Shown: positions 32,842-40,378 of the stretch, in pieces
How the letters are laid out: every line of letters begins with the position of its first letter
Position numbering within the stretch: the first letter of the stretch is position 1
Source of the DNA: an uncultured Clostridia bacterium
GTDB taxonomy: Bacteria > Bacillota > Clostridia > Oscillospirales > SIG627
Length of the DNA stretch: 40,378 bases
NCBI GenBank assembly: GCA_947589595.1
Contig: CANQBV010000015.1
Coordinates: 1 to 40,378 of the forward strand
Direction of reading: 5' to 3'
Made by a program: the position numbers and the translations under genes
Notes under the pieces: model-generated
Database searches by the model: none
What the model saw: the letters and a program-made list of their open reading frames with translations, nothing else
Told to the model about the DNA's origin: nothing

Positions 32842-33348
32842 ATGATCATCAAACCCTTTTGCGGAAAAACCCCTGAAATTTCTGAGGAGGCATTTGTGGC
32901 GGAAAACGCCGCGATCATCGGCGACGTTACCGTTGAAAAAGGCGCCAGCATATGGTACGGCGCCGTCCTGCGCGGGGATGAAAACCACATTGCCATCGGC
33001 GAGAATTCCAATGTGCAGGACAACGCGACCTTGCATATTTCCGCCGTAAACGACCTGGTTTTGGGAAAAGGCGTCACCGTAGGGCACAACGCCATTGTGC
33101 ACGGCGCGAAGGTCGGGGATTCCGTGCTGATCGGCATGGGGGCCTGTGTGATGGACGGCGCCGAGATCGGCGATCACTGTATCATTGCCGCCGGCGCTTT
33201 GGTAACGGAAAACAGCAAAATTCCCGCCGGAAGCGTCTGCATGGGCGTGCCGGCGAAGATAGTGAAGACGGTTACGCCCGAGCAGATTGAGCACAATCAC
33301 CGGCTGGCGCAGCTCTATGTGGATTTGGCAAAGGAAGCCCGTGAATGA
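32842..33348 (+). CDS. Gamma-class carbonic anhydrase family protein
   Basis: A 168-residue left-handed beta-helix protein with hexapeptide repeats, trimeric in the family. The three zinc histidines are H65, H82 and H87 (NATLHIS, GHNAIVHG), and the conserved R44, D46 and Q59 are present. It could interconvert CO2 and bicarbonate, though many members show little activity and are annotated by fold. The ATG at 32842 has GAAAGGAAG upstream; the longer frame from 32770 is not supported. It overlaps rlmA by four bases (ATGA). Confidence 0.9.
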   Translation: MIIKPFCGKTPEISEEAFVAENAAIIGDVTVEKGASIWYGAVLRGDENHIAIGENSNVQDNATLHISAVNDLVLGKGVTVGHNAIVHGAKVGDSVLIGMGACVMDGAEIGDHCIIAAGALVTENSKIPAGSVCMGVPAKIVKTVTPEQIEHNHRLAQLYVDLAKEARE

Positions 33349-34160
33349 CAGCGTTTTGCTGCCCGGTTTGCGGGAACGAGCTTTTCAAAACGCCGGGCGG
33401 CAGCGCTTGCCGAAACGGGCATTCGTTTGACGCGGCGCGTTCCGGGTACTTCAATCTTCTGCTTTCCTCATCCGCGCACGCGCACGGGGATGATAAGGCC
33501 ATGCTGCGGAGCAGGCGCGCCTTTTTGGAAAAGGGGTATTATCGCCCGCTTTTGGAAGCGCTCTGCCGCATTTTGGAAGAAAAGCTCCCTCAGGAGAGCG
33601 CGCTTCTGGACGCCGGCTGCGGCGAGGGCTATTATACCGCCGGAATCGCTTCGTATTTAAAGGAAAAGGGAAAAGCGGTCAACGTGCTGGGAATCGATAT
33701 CGCCAAGGCCGCCGTGGATATGACCGCGAAAAGAATGCCCCAAGGAAAATTTGCCGTGGCAAGCGTTTACAAAATTCCCTTGGCGGACAACGCGTGCGAC
33801 GCGGTATTATCGGTGTTTTCACCAAACGCCGCCGCGGAATACCGCCGCGTTCTCAAGCCCGGCGGCGTGCTTTTGCGGGTATATCCGCTCAAAAACCACC
33901 TCTATTCTTTGAAAAAAGCCGTTTATGAAACCCCCACCCGCAACGAGGAAAAAGGGGAGATCGGCGCGGGCTTTTCGGAAGAAAGCGTGTGGGAGATCAA
34001 AAATAAAATTTTTCTCTCCTCGGCCGAGGAGATCGGCAATCTGTTTGCCATGACCCCCTATTTTCACAAGACCTCGGAAAAGGACCGCGAAAAGCTGCTT
34101 GCGCTCTCCGCCCTGGAAACCGAAGCGGAATTTGGCGTTTCCCTCTGCCGCAAAGTTTAA
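33345..34160 (+). CDS. rlmA: 23S rRNA (guanine-N1) methyltransferase, RlmA type
   Basis: A 271-residue SAM-dependent methyltransferase for G745/G748 of 23S rRNA. An N-terminal zinc-binding domain has CPVCGNELF and CRNGHSFD (ligands probably C6, C9, C22 and H26), then SGYFNLLL, GDDKAMLRSRRAFLEKGYY, and the SAM motif LLDAGCGEGYYT. VLSVFSPNAAAEYRRVLKPGG follows. Whether it methylates G745 (type I) or G748 (type II, tylosin resistance) is not readable. Translationally coupled to the carbonic anhydrase gene. Confidence 0.92.
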   Translation: MTAFCCPVCGNELFKTPGGSACRNGHSFDAARSGYFNLLLSSSAHAHGDDKAMLRSRRAFLEKGYYRPLLEALCRILEEKLPQESALLDAGCGEGYYTAGIASYLKEKGKAVNVLGIDIAKAAVDMTAKRMPQGKFAVASVYKIPLADNACDAVLSVFSPNAAAEYRRVLKPGGVLLRVYPLKNHLYSLKKAVYETPTRNEEKGEIGAGFSEESVWEIKNKIFLSSAEEIGNLFAMTPYFHKTSEKDREKLLALSALETEAEFGVSLCRKV

Positions 34161-34174
34161 AATGATTTTTCCTC

Positions 34175-34203
34175 TTGCGTTTTCCGGCGGGATCTTATAT
34201 AAT
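34175..34203 (+). promoter_or_regulatory. Sigma-A-type promoter of the LCP gene
   Basis: TTGCGT (34175-34180), a 17-base spacer and TATAAT (34198-34203). Confidence 0.8.
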
Positions 34204-34231
34204 AGGGAAAAAGAATGAAAGGAGTATGCCG

Positions 34232-35164
34232 ATGAAGCGTTCCCTGCGTGATTATTTGTTTACCCTGCTGATCGCGATCGTGATTTTTACTGTCGCTGCG
34301 TTTTTCCTCATCAGCTATGCGGAAGGGCTCATGGGCGACGTGATCGAAAACGTGCAGAACGTCGATCGCGAAAACCCCACCCAGCAAGCGCAGACAGGCG
34401 AGCAGGGAAGCACCTCCGGCGCTCCTTCGGAAAATCCGCAGCCGGCGCAGCCTACCGATAACATACTGACCTTTTTGGTACTGGGCATTGATGAACAAAG
34501 GGGCAACGCCGACGCGATTTTTCTTGTGGGGATCAACGCCACCAAAAAGCAAATGACCGTTTCGCTCATTCCCTCCAACACGCTGGTCGCCGACGCGAGC
34601 ACCGGCCTCGGCGCACTCTACGCCAGCCACGGCATCGGCAGCGTCCAGAGCTTTGTGGCGGAAGAAACCGGCATTACTCCCGACTTTTACGCCGTTTTCA
34701 CCATGGACGGCTTTTCAAACATGATCGATCTTTTGGGCGGGATCAGCTACAATGTGCCGCAGACTATGTATTATTTCGACCCCACGCAAAACCTGATGAT
34801 CAACCTCAAAGCCGGCACGCAGAACCTGACCGGCGACCAGGCGCTGCAGCTTTTGGCGTTTTGCGGCTACAAAGACGGCGCCGCCGCGCGCGAGGACGTG
34901 CAGATCGCCTTTGCAAAAGCGTTTTGCCGGGCGTTTTTGAAACCCGAAAATATCGCCAACTCCAGAAACGTGATGGATAACGTCGCGTATCACGTGAATA
35001 CGAATTTCACCGCCGCCGATTTCGAGAAATACGCCGAATGGATCTTCGCGGCCGATTCTTATTCGCTCGCTTTCCAAAGAATCCCCGGCGCCGGCGGCAG
35101 CAACGGCATGTACGCCATCAGCTCGTCCCGGAGCGCTTCGCTTTACGAAGCGTATAAAAAATAA
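34232..35164 (+). CDS. LytR-CpsA-Psr (LCP) family protein
   Basis: A 310-residue membrane-anchored protein: one helix (about 7-28), a Gln/Pro/Ser-rich linker (about 48-80), then the LCP domain. LCP enzymes transfer polyprenyl-linked teichoic acids or capsule chains to peptidoglycan. Visible signatures are ILTFLVLGIDEQRGNADAIFLVGINATKKQMTVSLIPSNTLV, DGFSNMIDLLGGISYNVP and LTGDQALQLL. The usual R-x-D...R pattern after LxGDQAL is modified (FCGYKDGAAAREDVQ), so activity is not certain. AAAGGAG is 7 bases before the ATG at 34232 but only 1 base before the ATG at 34226, which decides the start. Confidence 0.88.
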   Translation: MKRSLRDYLFTLLIAIVIFTVAAFFLISYAEGLMGDVIENVQNVDRENPTQQAQTGEQGSTSGAPSENPQPAQPTDNILTFLVLGIDEQRGNADAIFLVGINATKKQMTVSLIPSNTLVADASTGLGALYASHGIGSVQSFVAEETGITPDFYAVFTMDGFSNMIDLLGGISYNVPQTMYYFDPTQNLMINLKAGTQNLTGDQALQLLAFCGYKDGAAAREDVQIAFAKAFCRAFLKPENIANSRNVMDNVAYHVNTNFTAADFEKYAEWIFAADSYSLAFQRIPGAGGSNGMYAISSSRSASLYEAYKK

Positions 35165-35190
35165 AACGCTCCGTTCGGAGTCGGAAAAAC

Positions 35191-35225
35191 AGCAAAAAAG
35201 GCAGGACGGAACTCCTGCCTTTTTG
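35191..35225 (+). terminator. Intrinsic terminator between the LCP gene and yfhO
   Basis: AAAAGGCAGGA pairs with TCCTGCCTTTT around CGGAAC. It ends only about 6 bases before the yfhO ribosome site (GAAAGGAGA). Confidence 0.85.
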
Positions 35226-35242
35226 ATCGAAAGGAGACGGCT

Positions 35243-38020
35243 ATGGATCAGGCTCAGCCCACACTGCCGGAAAACCGGAAAAAGAATAAAAAAGAAAACC
35301 GCTTTCTGAAAGCGTCGGTTTCTTTGATCCGAAAAGAAAAAGCGTTGATCGCAGCCTTTGCGATCCCCTTTTTGTTTCTCTGCGTTTGCTTTGCGCTGGA
35401 GGGCTGCTATCCGTTCGGGGATGAGCAGATCTTGAACTACGACGCCTGGCACCAGTACTATCCCTTCTGGATGCGGCTGTATGATCATCTCCATTCCGGC
35501 GCCTCGCTGCTCTACGACCCGGGCATGGGAATGGGCACCAATTTCCTGTCGCTTTTGTCCTACTACGGCGCCAGTCCCCTGAACCTTGTGCTGGTTTTCG
35601 CCGCCACGCGCGAATTGAGACTGCTGTTTACCTTCCTCACCGCCTTTCGCATTGGGCTGGCGGGGCTTTTCTGCGGAATTTTCCTGAAAAAGGTTTTCCG
35701 GAAAAACGATTTTTCCGTGCCGTTTTTTGCCGCCTGCTATGCGCTGTGCGGCTATATGATGGGCTACTACTGGAATATCATGTGGTTGGATTCCATCGCC
35801 CTTTTGCCGCTGGCGGCGCTGGGGCTGATCGCGCTTTTCCGCGAGGGAAAATACCGCCTTTACGTCGCCTCGCTCTTTTTGCTTTTGTTTTGCAGCTACT
35901 ACATCGGCTTCATGTGCTGCCTCTTTTTGGTGTTGGCGTTTTTCGCGCTCACCGTGCTGGATCTGCCGCACTTTTCCGATTGGCTGCGCAAGCTTCTGCG
36001 CTTTGCGCTCTTCTCGCTGCTCGGCGGCGGACTCGCCATGATTTTGCTGCTGCCGGCGTTTTACGGCCTTTTGAATACCTATTCCGTGTCCTCCGGCGGA
36101 CCGAGCGGCTTTGTGCTGTACGAATCCTTTCTGAACCTTTTCGCCGGTCTTGCCGATTTCCATGAACCCACCTATATCGACGGTCTGCCCAACGTCTATA
36201 CCGGCGCGCTGATCGCCTTTTTTGCCAACGCCATGTTGTGGGCAAAAAAAATCCGTTTCCGGGAGAAGCTCGTCGGTCTTTTCGGCCTGGTTTTTTTCTA
36301 TTTCAGCCTCAATTTCAACGTGCTCGACTATATCTGGCACGGCTTTCATTTCACCAATATGATCCCTTTCCGCTTTTCCTTCCTCTTTTCCTTTGTGCTG
36401 GTGGTTATGGCGTACCGCTATTTTACCGCCGCGGCCGACCGGGTGGATTGGGTCGATCTTTTGGGCATGTTTTTCTTCCTGATCCTGCTTGTTTTCGCTT
36501 CCTATTGGCTCTATTCCGATCTCACCGTGCTTGGCACGGCGGGCATTTTGTGCGTTGCCGTTATGCTCTGCGTGGCCTTTGGGCGCGGTCTTTTGAAAGC
36601 CCGGGCTTTCCGCACGGCGGTCTGTATCCTTTTGTGCGTGGAAATGGCGTCCAGCGCCTATATCGGGGTCAAAACCGTGGGTACCACCTCCTATTCCGGG
36701 TATTTCGAGGGCGAAACCGGCGCGGAGGTTCAGCGCCTTGCCGATGAAGTCCGGGAAAAGGAAAACGGCGCTTTTTACCGCATGGAAACCACCGAGTGGC
36801 GCAGCCTCAACGATTCCTGCTTCTATAACTACCCCGGCGTTTCGCAGTTCGCCTCCTCCGCGAATGTGCGCGTATCGCGCTTTACGCAGAATCTCGGCCT
36901 CGCTGCCGACCCCGGCTCGAACCGCTTTGTCTACGTGCACACCACCCCGCTGAACAACACCCTTTTGGGAATTAAATATCTGGTGGCCAAAAACGGCTAC
37001 CTTTCCGACGTCGACGTCACCAAGCTTTCCGAAAACTTCAGCGCCGCCTGCGCGCTCTATGAATATCAGGGCTTTTTGGGGCTCGGGTTTATGATGGATC
37101 CCGCCGCCGCCGATTTCCGCTTTTCCGTTGGCGAGAAAGCCTATGAAAAGCAAAACAAGCTCTTCCGCGCCGTCACCGGCGTGCAGGAGGACTACCTGCA
37201 GGTACTGGATATGACCAACGTTGCCCACGCCAATTTAAATGTGGATCGGTACGATCTCGGGGAATACCGTTTTCAGGTGCTCGACCCCAATGAGGACGCG
37301 ACCTACCTGAAATATAACTACACCATGCCCACCGCCGGTATGGTCTACGTCTTTGCCGACCTGCCCGAAGCCAACTATATCCAAGTCAACAACGCCTGGC
37401 ATAACATTCAGGAATACGCCAATTTCTTCTCGGCGGGCTATTTCCGCGAGGGCGAAACCTTCACGCTGCGCGCCAATATTGATGAAGCGCTCTACAGCGA
37501 AGGCTCCGTGAAGCTGTACGTCTGCGTTTTGCAGGAAAGCGTCTGGCAGGAGGGGCTTGCCCGCCTCGCCGATGAAACGTTCGAAATCACCCGCTACGAA
37601 GACACCCGCATCGAGGGCACGGTCACCGCGCGGGAGGACGGCTATTTCTACACCTCCGTTCCCATGGAAAACAAAGGCTGGACGGTGCGGGTCGACGGCG
37701 AAATAGCCGAGATCGTCCCCTTTGCCGACGCAATGGTGGGCGTCCGCCTTACCGCCGGGGAACATACGGTTACCATGACCTATTCGCCCGAAGGCTTCCG
37801 CGCCGGCTGCCTTATCACTCTCGGCTGCCTTGCCGTGCTGACTGCGATCGTTCTTTTCACCCGCAAAAAAGAATTCCGCTTTTTCTGGCGCGAAAGCGAG
37901 CGCCCCGCGTCGCCTGCGGACAAAGCCCCCGCGCCGGCAGAGGAAGCCACGCCGGCAGAGGAAGCCGCGCCGCCGGAAAGCGCCCCCGAACCTCCGCCGG
38001 AAAATGTGAATAAATTGTAA
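35243..38020 (+). CDS. YfhO-family multi-pass membrane protein (probable GT-C glycosyltransferase)
   Basis: A 925-residue YfhO protein. About a dozen membrane helices fill residues 30-480, followed by a large extracellular domain (about 490-840), a last helix (about 850-870) and a Pro/Ala/Glu-rich cytoplasmic tail. The first loop has GDEQILNYDAWHQYYPFW, with the acidic residues expected for a GT-C active site. In Bacillus/Listeria relatives YfhO/GtcA-like systems glycosylate lipoteichoic or wall teichoic acid, which fits the GT2-GtrA protein in this window as the supplier of a lipid-linked sugar (inference). GAAAGGAGA precedes the ATG. No promoter is obvious between the upstream terminator and this gene. 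Confidence 0.9.
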   Translation: MDQAQPTLPENRKKNKKENRFLKASVSLIRKEKALIAAFAIPFLFLCVCFALEGCYPFGDEQILNYDAWHQYYPFWMRLYDHLHSGASLLYDPGMGMGTNFLSLLSYYGASPLNLVLVFAATRELRLLFTFLTAFRIGLAGLFCGIFLKKVFRKNDFSVPFFAACYALCGYMMGYYWNIMWLDSIALLPLAALGLIALFREGKYRLYVASLFLLLFCSYYIGFMCCLFLVLAFFALTVLDLPHFSDWLRKLLRFALFSLLGGGLAMILLLPAFYGLLNTYSVSSGGPSGFVLYESFLNLFAGLADFHEPTYIDGLPNVYTGALIAFFANAMLWAKKIRFREKLVGLFGLVFFYFSLNFNVLDYIWHGFHFTNMIPFRFSFLFSFVLVVMAYRYFTAAADRVDWVDLLGMFFFLILLVFASYWLYSDLTVLGTAGILCVAVMLCVAFGRGLLKARAFRTAVCILLCVEMASSAYIGVKTVGTTSYSGYFEGETGAEVQRLADEVREKENGAFYRMETTEWRSLNDSCFYNYPGVSQFASSANVRVSRFTQNLGLAADPGSNRFVYVHTTPLNNTLLGIKYLVAKNGYLSDVDVTKLSENFSAACALYEYQGFLGLGFMMDPAAADFRFSVGEKAYEKQNKLFRAVTGVQEDYLQVLDMTNVAHANLNVDRYDLGEYRFQVLDPNEDATYLKYNYTMPTAGMVYVFADLPEANYIQVNNAWHNIQEYANFFSAGYFREGETFTLRANIDEALYSEGSVKLYVCVLQESVWQEGLARLADETFEITRYEDTRIEGTVTAREDGYFYTSVPMENKGWTVRVDGEIAEIVPFADAMVGVRLTAGEHTVTMTYSPEGFRAGCLITLGCLAVLTAIVLFTRKKEFRFFWRESERPASPADKAPAPAEEATPAEEAAPPESAPEPPPENVNKL

Positions 38021-38036
38021 ACATTGCCAAAACTGC

Positions 38037-38064
38037 TTGAATTTTCCGGAGAATGGTCTATAAT
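38037..38064 (+). promoter_or_regulatory. Sigma-A-type promoter of groESL
   Basis: TTGAAT (38037-38042), a 16-base spacer and TATAAT (38059-38064). The start site would fall at the edge of the CIRCE element. Confidence 0.85.
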
Positions 38065-38077
38065 AATCATATCGAGA

Positions 38078-38104
38078 TTAGCACTCTACTGTTTTGAGTG
38101 CTAA
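38078..38104. promoter_or_regulatory. CIRCE operator (HrcA binding site)
   Basis: TTAGCACTC, nine bases, GAGTGCTAA: a perfect match to the CIRCE inverted repeat. HrcA binding here would block transcription until heat shock. hrcA itself is not in this window. Confidence 0.97.
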
Positions 38105-38422
<318 letters not shown>

Positions 38423-38435
38423 GGAGGAAAAAACC

Positions 38436-40076
38436 ATGGCAAAAGAATTACTGTTCGGAATGGAAGCAAGAAACAAACTCATGGCCGGCATCGACCAGAT
38501 CGCCGACGCCGTCAAATCCACTATCGGCCCCAAAGGCAGAAACGCCGTTTTGGATAAAAAATTCGGCTCTCCGCTGATCACCAACGACGGCGTGACCATC
38601 GCCAAGGAAATCGAGCTGCCCGACGCGTTTGAAAACATGGGCGCGCAGCTGGTGCGCGAGGTTGCGGTGAAAACCAACGACGCCGCCGGCGACGGCACCA
38701 CCACCGCCACCGTGCTGGCACAGGCGATGGTGCGCGAAGGCCTGAAAAACGTCACCGCGGGCGCCAATCCCATGATCGTGAAAAAAGGCATTGCCAAAGC
38801 GGTTGACCGCGCGGTGGAAACGCTGAAAAAGAATTCCAAAAAGATCAACGGCACCGCGGACATCATTCAGGTCGGCGCGATTTCCGGCGGGGATGAACTG
38901 GTAGGTCAGCTCATTGCCGACGCCATGGAAAAAGTCACCTCCGACGGCGTGATCACCGTGGAAGAAAGCAAATCCGCCGATACCTACTGCGAAGTGGTGG
39001 AGGGCATGCAGTTCGATCGCGGCTACATTTCCCCCTATATGGTAACGGATACCGATAAAATGGAAGCCGTCTTCGACGATGCGCTGCTTCTCATTACCGA
39101 TAAAAAGATTTCCAATATTCAAGATCTTCTGCCCCTTTTGGAACAGATCGTCCAGTCCGGCAAAAAGCTCGTGATCATTGCCGAAGATCTCGAAGGCGAA
39201 GCCCTTTCCACCATCCTGGTCAATAAGATCCGCGGCACCTTTGTTTGCGCGGCGGTCAAAGCGCCCGGTTTTGGCGACAGAAGAAAAGATATGCTGCAGG
39301 ATATTGCGGTTCTCACCGGCGGTACGGTCATTTCCTCCGATCTCGGTCTGGAGCTGAAAGAAACCACGCTCGATATGCTCGGCACCGCCAAGCAGGTGAA
39401 GATCAATAAAGAAAACACCATCATCGTCGGCGGTCAGGGCGATTCTCAGGCCATTCAGGATCGCATCCATTCCATCCGCGCCGCGATCGAAACCACCACC
39501 AGCGATTTCGACCGTGAAAAGCTGCAGGAACGTCTTGCCAAGCTGGCGGGCGGCGTGGCCGTAATCAAAGTCGGCGCGGCCACCGAAACCGAAATGAAGG
39601 ACAAAAAGCTCCGCATTGAAGACGCGCTCAACGCAACCCGCGCGGCTGTGGAGGAGGGCATTGTTCCCGGCGGCGGCGTGGCGCTTCTGAACACGATCCC
39701 CGAAGTGAAAAAGCTGCTCGAAGAAACCGAGGGCGAAGAAAAGATCGGCGTGCAGATCGTGCTGCGTGCGCTGGAAGATCCCGCGCGCCAGATTGCGGAA
39801 AATTCCGGCTTTGAAGGCAGCGTGATCATCGATAAGATTCTCTCCTCCGGCAAAACGGCATACGGCTTCAACGCCTACAGCGAAGAATATGTCGATATGT
39901 ACGAAGCCGGTATCATCGATCCGACCAAGGTGACCCGCTCGGCGCTCCAGAATGCGGCCAGCGTGGCTTCCATGGTGCTCACTACCGAGGTTCTTGTCGC
40001 CGAAAAGAAAGAAGACGCCCAGGCTCAGGCATTGGCAGCCGCGGCGGCGGCCGGCGCCGGCGGCGGAATGTACTGA
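38436..40076 (+). CDS. groEL: Chaperonin GroEL
   Basis: A 546-residue ATP-driven folding chamber subunit, full length. ATP-site motifs are [24 protein letters not shown] and [23 protein letters not shown] and the Gly/Met C-terminal tail GAGGGMY are also typical. TAAGGAGG overlaps the groES stop and serves as its ribosome site. A palindromic repeat follows within 10 bases of the stop, and the first convincing terminator lies beyond it at 40203. Confidence 0.98.
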   Translation: MAKELLFGMEARNKLMAGIDQIADAVKSTIGPKGRNAVLDKKFGSPLITNDGVTIAKEIELPDAFENMGAQLVREVAVKTNDAAGDGTTTATVLAQAMVREGLKNVTAGANPMIVKKGIAKAVDRAVETLKKNSKKINGTADIIQVGAISGGDELVGQLIADAMEKVTSDGVITVEESKSADTYCEVVEGMQFDRGYISPYMVTDTDKMEAVFDDALLLITDKKISNIQDLLPLLEQIVQSGKKLVIIAEDLEGEALSTILVNKIRGTFVCAAVKAPGFGDRRKDMLQDIAVLTGGTVISSDLGLELKETTLDMLGTAKQVKINKENTIIVGGQGDSQAIQDRIHSIRAAIETTTSDFDREKLQERLAKLAGGVAVIKVGAATETEMKDKKLRIEDALNATRAAVEEGIVPGGGVALLNTIPEVKKLLEETEGEEKIGVQIVLRALEDPARQIAENSGFEGSVIIDKILSSGKTAYGFNAYSEEYVDMYEAGIIDPTKVTRSALQNAASVASMVLTTEVLVAEKKEDAQAQALAAAAAAGAGGGMY

Positions 40077-40084
40077 TCCCGAAA

Positions 40085-40189
40085 CCCGCGCGTTTATGGG
40101 GCTTCCGCCCCGCGCGTTTATGGGGCGCCGCCCCACACCCCGGTTCAGGGGGCTTTTAAAAAAGCCCCCTGAAAACCCGCAAAACTTTT
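40085..40189 (+). repeat. Modular palindromic repeat, copy E8, with a duplicated small stem
   Basis: An 18-base segment beginning CCCGCGCGTTTATG occurs at 40085 and again at 40109 (period 24), so there are two small stems: GGGGC-TTCC-GCCCC and GGGGC-GCC-GCCCC. From 40122 to 40189 it equals the copy at 1-68 apart from the hairpin loop (AA at 40158-40159 instead of TT). Hairpin 40144-40173. Confidence 0.85.
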
Positions 40190-40202
40190 CAAATCAAAAC
40201 AA

Positions 40203-40242
40203 GGAAAGAGGAAATCGAAACGATACCTCTTTCTTTTTTTCG
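40203..40242 (+). terminator. Intrinsic terminator downstream of groEL
   Basis: GAAAGAGG and ATCG pair with CGAT and CCTCTTTC around AAA, followed by TTTTTTTCGG. Confidence 0.8.
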
Positions 40243-40378
40243 GCTTTTCCTCAAGGAGAAGTCGAAAAGTATCCGGGGCTTTGTCAGTCAAGGGGAAGGC
40301 GTATCATTCTCCCCGAAAAGGAAAAAAAGGGGGGAAAATTGATAAAAAGGGGTTCGCGGGAGGAGCGCGATTGCGCAA
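40243..40378. other. Window end, no feature recognised
   Basis: Purine-rich plus strand with runs of G and A. No gene, promoter pair or known RNA motif could be supported before the window ends. Confidence 0.5.

Noticed and set aside
34715..37228. 837-codon open frame on the minus strand opposite yfhO and the LCP gene
   Set aside because: The translation is His/Gln/Lys/Gly-rich with no family features, no ribosome site and no promoter. It is the shadow of two well-supported genes with strong codon bias.
38448..40136. 562-codon minus-strand frame opposite groEL
   Set aside because: Complement of a certain gene; Phe/His/Gly-rich composition is typical of antisense shadows in this G+C range.

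Overview
The window looks like chromosome from an anaerobic, endospore-forming Clostridia bacterium, most likely of the Oscillospirales/Ruminococcaceae type. This is an inference from gene content, not a measured phylogeny. The markers are the sporulation regulator Spo0A next to the SpoIVB signalling peptidase, a 1191-residue pyruvate:ferredoxin oxidoreductase, the acetate-route phosphotransacylase PduL, a GH3 beta-glycosidase with swapped domain order, sigma-A promoters with strong -35/-10 boxes, and a CIRCE-controlled groESL operon. There are no tRNA or rRNA genes, no CRISPR array, no phage or plasmid genes and no transposase gene. Most genes are core or housekeeping genes.

Layout. 1-5400: a DUF362 protein, then spo0A and spoIVB on the minus strand (each with its own terminator), then a membrane-anchored HtrA protease. 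5400-11200: the GH3 enzyme behind three tandem 22-bp repeats, a membrane-anchored phosphodiester glycosidase, an unknown anchored protein and a PAP2 phosphatase. 11200-13750: a divergent guaB, a truncated HTH gene, and a long structured noncoding stretch on the minus strand that folds like 6S RNA, directly behind a DUF1292 gene. 13850-16720: divergent thrC and hom, with promoters that overlap face to face. 16720-20790: a 136-bp tandem duplication, then the PFOR gene. 20870-23540: comM, a small membrane protein and a Thr/Pro-rich lipoprotein. 23540-25930: a three-gene operon pduL / NifU-like scaffold / GGGtGRT protein. 25940-38020: a cell-envelope region (GT2-GtrA, a second phosphodiester glycosidase, two unknown membrane proteins, a NahK-like sugar kinase, Wzz/BY-kinase/phosphatase trio, LCP ligase, YfhO), interrupted by a gamma carbonic anhydrase and rlmA. 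38030-40080: groES-groEL.

How the genes fit together. PFOR makes acetyl-CoA from pyruvate, and PduL can turn it into acetyl phosphate. The uncharacterised Fe-S scaffold/GGGtGRT pair is co-transcribed with PduL. The envelope genes point to synthesis, export control and attachment of a surface glycan, but no polymerase, flippase or priming transferase is present here.

The most notable unexplained structure is a dispersed family of modular palindromes. Each copy has a small G/C stem, a C-rich linker, a long hairpin whose arms differ in sequence from copy to copy yet pair almost perfectly, and an AAAACTTTT-like tail. Copies sit between genes at about 1, 160, 12777, 16729, 16859, 16995, 23477 and 40122. 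The copies at the two window ends match over 68 bp except for the hairpin loop, which is exactly what inversion of the core would produce. The best protein-level candidate for undescribed biology is the PduL / Fe-S scaffold / GGGtGRT operon.
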